7,386 nucleotides of DNA. Origin: Clostridia bacterium. GTDB taxonomy: Bacteria; Bacillota_A; Clostridia; Christensenellales; Borkfalkiaceae. Location: the NCBI GenBank assembly GCA_017399665.1, contig JAFQBR010000358.1, positions 1 through 7,386 on the forward strand, given 5' to 3'. Shown piece by piece: positions 4,883-7,386 of this stretch. Under the pieces are notes generated by a model that ran no database searches, was not told the DNA's origin, and was given only the letters and a program-made list of their open reading frames with translations. How positions within the stretch are numbered: the first letter of the stretch is position 1; the number at the start of each line of letters is the position of its first letter. The translations under genes were made by a program, and so were the position numbers.

Positions 4883-7057
4883 ATGAAAAAACTTTTGGTA
4901 TTATTCCTTTGTTTTTCTGTTTTAGCAGGTGTAGCCGGTTTAGTTGGTTGTGAAACTGTAAATCCGGAAAATTCTGTTGCTTGTAACCACCAATTTGGTG
5001 AATGGGAAACCATTCAAGCAACCACCTGTTCCGTAAAAGGTCGTAGAGATCGCGTTTGCAAGCTTTGCGGTGAGAAAGAGGTTGCTTTTGATGAAGAACT
5101 TCTTCCCCACAACTTTGTAGACGGCGTTTGTACGATTTGTGGAGGTACTGTTGAGGTTTGCCGTCACGAATTTGGCGATTGGTACGTTAGCACTCCTGCT
5201 ACCTGCACAGTTGCAGAAGTTATTTCTCGCGACTGTCCTTTATGCGGTCATACCGAAAACCAAACTAACCAAGTGTCTGAACACCTCTATGGTGATTGGG
5301 TAACCGTTATTAACCCCACCTGTACCACTGCAGGCATGAAAAAACAAATTTGTGCTACTTGTGGTGATGAAAAAGTTGCCGAAATAGAACTATTAGGTCA
5401 CAATTACGGTGATTGGGTGCTTACCGAAGAACCCGAATGTGAAACCGTTGGAACTGAAACGCGTACCTGTTTAAACGAATGCGGAAAAACGGAGTCTCGC
5501 AGTGTTTCAGCTTTAGGTCATACTTACGGTGATTGGAATGTTACCACGGAGCCCGAATGTGAAGTTGCAGGCGAAAAAACACGTATTTGTTCAGTTTGTG
5601 GAGACGTAAATACGGATGACGTTCCTGCAAAAGGTCACTCATACAGTGCTGACACCGGTTTCTGCGTTGACTGCTCTGCTGAATGCGAACACGTTTACGG
5701 CGAATGGAAAGACGTTACTCCTCCCACTTGTACCGAAGCGGGTGTGCATACTAAGGAATGTACTATTTGTAAGTTCGTAGTAAGAGAAGCGGTTGAAGCC
5801 TTAGGTCACGTTGAAGTAATAGATGAAGCCGTTGAGCCTACTTGTACCGAAACAGGTCTTACGGAAGGCAAACACTGCTCAGTATGTAACGAAGTATTAG
5901 AAGCTCAAGAAAGCGTTAAAACAGTTGAACACTCATACGGTGAATGGCAGACTATTACGCCTGCTACCTGTACCGCGAATGGTTCTAGAAAACATGTATG
6001 TACCGTGTGCGGATTTGAAGAACTCGGTTCAACAGACGCTTTAGGTCATAATTTTGGTCCTTGGGTAACGACTAAAGATGCAGAATGCGGTGTTGAAGGC
6101 ATTAAAACTTCTACATGTTTAAACGAAGGCTGTGATACAAATATCGAAGATGAAGAAGTTACTCCTGCGCAAAAAACACTTCCCTTACCTGCTCTTGAAC
6201 ACAACTACGTAGATAACGAATGTGTACACTGTGGTAAAGAAGCAGACGAAAAAACAGGCTTACAATTCACTCTTTCTGAAGATGAAACCTATTATGTTGT
6301 TTCTGGTGTTTATAAGGTAGGAGCAAAAGTTACCGTTCCTGCATACTATAAGGATATTGCTGTTAAGGCAATCGCAGACGGTGCATTTGAAGAAGAACTT
6401 ACCATTACTTCAATTGTTGTTGAAGCTGGTATTGAAAGTATCGGCAATAGAGCATTCTATGGTGCTAAAGCATTAACTTCAGTTGAACTTCCCAACACAT
6501 TAGTTTCAATTGGCGAATATGCCTTTGCAGGCTGTGAAGCTCTTAAAGAAATTGCACTTCCCAACAGCGTAACATCTTTAGGCGCATGCACGTTCTATAA
6601 TTGCCCACAATTAGCTTCAGTTAAGCTTTCTGAAGGTTTAACTACTCTTCCCGAATATATCTTCTACGCATGCTCAAGCCTAACAAGAGTTGAAATTCCT
6701 GAAAGCGTAACGTTCGTTGGTTACTCTGCATTCTACGGATGCACTGCTTTACAAACAGTTACTATCCCCGCAGGCGTTGAACATATTCTTACTTACACCT
6801 TCTCTAGCTGTACAAATCTTAAATCCGTGGTTATTCTTGGAACGGTTAAGACGGTTGGTGTTAACGCATTTGCAAACTGCGTAAGCCTTGAAAAGGTTTA
6901 CTTTGCTGGAAGCGAAGAACAATTTGCAAACGTTACTATTAGCCAAGGCAATGACGCACTTGCAGGCGCAGCTGTTTACTTCTACAGCGAAAGCGCTCCT
7001 GCTGAAGCTGGTAACTTTTGGCACTTTGACCAAGAAGGCAACCCCGTTATTTGGTAA
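4883..7057 (+). CDS. Surface lipoprotein with Cys/His tandem repeats and BspA-type leucine-rich repeats
   Basis: The protein has 724 residues. A lipoprotein signal peptide is clear: MKK, a hydrophobic core, and lipobox LVGC with lipidated C23. Residues 34-451 hold nine full units of about 39-41 residues in the pattern H-x-[YF]-G-x-W ... P-x-C-T ... C-x-x-C-G ... LGH, plus three half units. Residues 508-668 are seven leucine-rich repeats of exactly 23 residues (L-x-x-V-x-[IL]-P-x-x-[VL]-x-x-[IL]-G-x-x-A-F-x-x-C), the LRR_5/BspA type. The C-terminus FWHFDQEGNPVIW is the usual ending of such clostridial LRR proteins. There is no sortase motif or C-terminal anchor, so attachment is through the N-terminal lipid on the outer face of the membrane. 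BspA-type proteins often bind host or other surface ligands, but no ligand can be inferred here. Each full unit carries three Cys and one His, so zinc binding or disulfides are possible. The ATG is supported by GGGAG 7 nt upstream. The gene is monocistronic behind a consensus promoter. Confidence 0.92.
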   Translation: MKKLLVLFLCFSVLAGVAGLVGCETVNPENSVACNHQFGEWETIQATTCSVKGRRDRVCKLCGEKEVAFDEELLPHNFVDGVCTICGGTVEVCRHEFGDWYVSTPATCTVAEVISRDCPLCGHTENQTNQVSEHLYGDWVTVINPTCTTAGMKKQICATCGDEKVAEIELLGHNYGDWVLTEEPECETVGTETRTCLNECGKTESRSVSALGHTYGDWNVTTEPECEVAGEKTRICSVCGDVNTDDVPAKGHSYSADTGFCVDCSAECEHVYGEWKDVTPPTCTEAGVHTKECTICKFVVREAVEALGHVEVIDEAVEPTCTETGLTEGKHCSVCNEVLEAQESVKTVEHSYGEWQTITPATCTANGSRKHVCTVCGFEELGSTDALGHNFGPWVTTKDAECGVEGIKTSTCLNEGCDTNIEDEEVTPAQKTLPLPALEHNYVDNECVHCGKEADEKTGLQFTLSEDETYYVVSGVYKVGAKVTVPAYYKDIAVKAIADGAFEEELTITSIVVEAGIESIGNRAFYGAKALTSVELPNTLVSIGEYAFAGCEALKEIALPNSVTSLGACTFYNCPQLASVKLSEGLTTLPEYIFYACSSLTRVEIPESVTFVGYSAFYGCTALQTVTIPAGVEHILTYTFSSCTNLKSVVILGTVKTVGVNAFANCVSLEKVYFAGSEEQFANVTISQGNDALAGAAVYFYSESAPAEAGNFWHFDQEGNPVIW
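4982..6235 (+). repeat. Tandem Cys/His-repeat region of the lipoprotein
   Basis: This encodes residues 34-451. Successive unit-start histidines lie at 36, 95, 134, 173, 213, 270, 309, 350 and 389. The region divides into three blocks, each opening with C-x-H-x-[FY]-G-x-W (C34, C93, C268) and each closing with a half unit that has a CxxC but no tryptophan (C83/C86, C261/C264, C447/C450). The blocks contain one, four and four full units. Repetition is visible in DNA too, for example TTAGGTCA followed by a YGDW-type sequence near 5394 and 5514. Unit seven (309-350) is a divergent form lacking YG-x-W. Confidence 0.85.
6404..6886 (+). repeat. Seven 23-residue leucine-rich repeats of the lipoprotein
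   Basis: This encodes residues 508-668. The units start at residues 508, 531, 554, 577, 600, 623 and 646 with no insertions or deletions, each 69 bases long. The strand-turn pattern with AF-x-x-C is typical of BspA-like LRR_5 repeats. An incomplete unit precedes the array and the start of another follows it at 669. Confidence 0.85.
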
Positions 7058-7058
7058 T

Positions 7059-7092
7059 AAAAACGCCTTATAGGTCGATTATTAAGGCTTTT
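7059..7092 (+). repeat. Intergenic hairpin element, copy C (3' UTR of the lipoprotein gene)
   Basis: The core TATAGGTCGATTA lies at 7069-7081. The A-run begins two bases after the TAA stop, as in copy B. GCCTTA (7065-7070) pairs perfectly with TAAGGC (7083-7088), and flanking A's and T's extend the stem past one bulged C. The arms differ from those of A and B while pairing is kept. Confidence 0.7.
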
Positions 7093-7105
7093 GCCGTTAA
7101 TAATC
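7077..7105 (+). repeat. 12-bp inverted repeat overlapping copy C
   Basis: GATTATTAAGGC (7077-7088) pairs with GCC-g-TTAATAATC (7093-7105) around a TTTT loop with a single bulged G. The 5' arm is the 3' half of copy C, so this hairpin and the copy C hairpin cannot form together. This is the same arrangement as downstream of copy B. Confidence 0.65.
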
Positions 7106-7123
7106 AAATTAAATAAAATAATA

Positions 7124-7164
7124 AAGAGCGATTATCCCAAGGATAACCGCTCTTAATTTTTTTT
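7124..7164 (+). terminator. Strong intrinsic terminator of the lipoprotein gene, possibly bidirectional
   Basis: AAGAGCG (7124-7130) pairs with CGCTCTT (7148-7154), and TTATCC (7132-7137) pairs with GGATAA (7141-7146). There is one A/C mismatch and a 3-base loop, and eight T's follow (7157-7164). On the minus strand the hairpin comes just after the stop of the convergent gene and is followed by T-rich DNA, so it may serve both genes. Confidence 0.9.
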
Positions 7165-7166
7165 AT

Positions 7167-7386
7167 TTAAAAAGTTCTTCTTATTGAGTTGTTTAACTTT
7201 TTACTTGTGTTTTTAACAATTAAATATACTGTTAGCCAAATTACAAAATAAGCAACCACGAATATAGCTGTAAAAATAAGGAAGACTTCTAAAACCATAG
7301 GAATCCAGCCGTTTATAAGATAACAAAGGCTGTATGCCAGGTATAAAGAGGACAAGTGAAATGCAATGCTTTTTGTAACGGGCCAC
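7167..7386 (-). CDS. C-terminal part of a small membrane protein, DUF3021-like; partial
   Basis: The frame is open from the right edge of the window (72 codons visible) to the TAA at 7167-7169; the N-terminus lies outside. No start codon need be assumed inside the window: the frame continues upstream of an internal TTG at 7355. Two hydrophobic segments are visible, AFHLSSLYLAYSLCYLI (about 8-24 of the visible part) and a longer one from VLEVFLIF through YLIV. A basic Lys/Asn/Arg-rich tail follows. The pattern HL...GW...F-x-x-IF...Y-x-x-IW-x-x-Y...KK-x-N is what I associate with DUF3021 membrane proteins, which in Firmicutes usually sit beside a LytTR-type DNA-binding regulator. That neighbour would lie beyond the right edge. 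The family call comes from pattern memory on a fragment and is moderate; the membrane nature is clear. Confidence 0.55.
   Translation of the reverse strand, partial: WPVTKSIAFHLSSLYLAYSLCYLINGWIPMVLEVFLIFTAIFVVAYFVIWLTVYLIVKNTSKKLNNSIRRTF

Noticed and set aside
6749..7033. 94-codon minus-strand open frame inside the lipoprotein gene
   Set aside because: It is the antisense shadow of the leucine-rich repeats, whose 69-base periodicity keeps the opposite frame open.
3355..7092. CRISPR array made by the three repeated elements
   Set aside because: The copies are over 1 kb apart with genes between them; there is no regular spacer pattern and no cas gene.

Overview
The window looks like a piece of a low-GC, monoderm Firmicutes genome, most likely a gut Clostridia-type organism. 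The basis is AT-rich intergenic DNA, strong GGAG/GGAGG ribosome binding sites, sigma-A-type promoters with 17-nt spacers, a lipoprotein carrying BspA-type leucine-rich repeats and GH-x-YG-x-W cysteine repeats, and a MoxR-DUF58-membrane-protein operon. No finer taxonomic call can be made from the sequence alone.

Layout. Positions 1-3188 (minus strand) hold a tightly packed three-gene operon: a MoxR-type AAA+ ATPase, a DUF58 protein, and a multi-spanning membrane protein that runs off the left edge and is probably the transglutaminase-like (TgpA/YebA) partner. Its promoter lies at 3230-3258 and has a 9-bp inverted repeat at the expected transcription start. A divergent promoter at 3418-3446 (plus strand) drives a uridine-kinase-like P-loop protein (3475-4548) with an unassigned N-terminal domain of about 175 residues. 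A consensus promoter at 4786-4814 drives a 724-residue surface lipoprotein (4883-7057) built from nine full and three half Cys/His repeats followed by seven 23-residue leucine-rich repeats. The right edge holds the C-terminus of a small membrane protein on the minus strand that resembles DUF3021, convergent with the lipoprotein gene.

The most notable non-coding signal is a short element that occurs three times in one orientation, always between genes: AAAAA-N(5-7)-TATAGGTCGATTA-N6-CTTT, at 3355-3388, 4550-4585 and 7059-7092. The 13-base core is identical in all three copies. The flanking arms differ in sequence but can still pair in each copy, placing the core in a hairpin loop. Two copies start two nucleotides after a stop codon. 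Each of these is followed by a second inverted repeat that shares bases with the first hairpin, and then by an intrinsic terminator. I do not recognise this element; it may be a conserved 3'-UTR RNA structure or a small dispersed repeat.

Functionally, the left operon is expected to act in envelope protein or complex maturation, the kinase in nucleoside or related small-molecule phosphorylation, and the lipoprotein at the cell surface. Nothing in the sequence links the three units except the shared repeat element.
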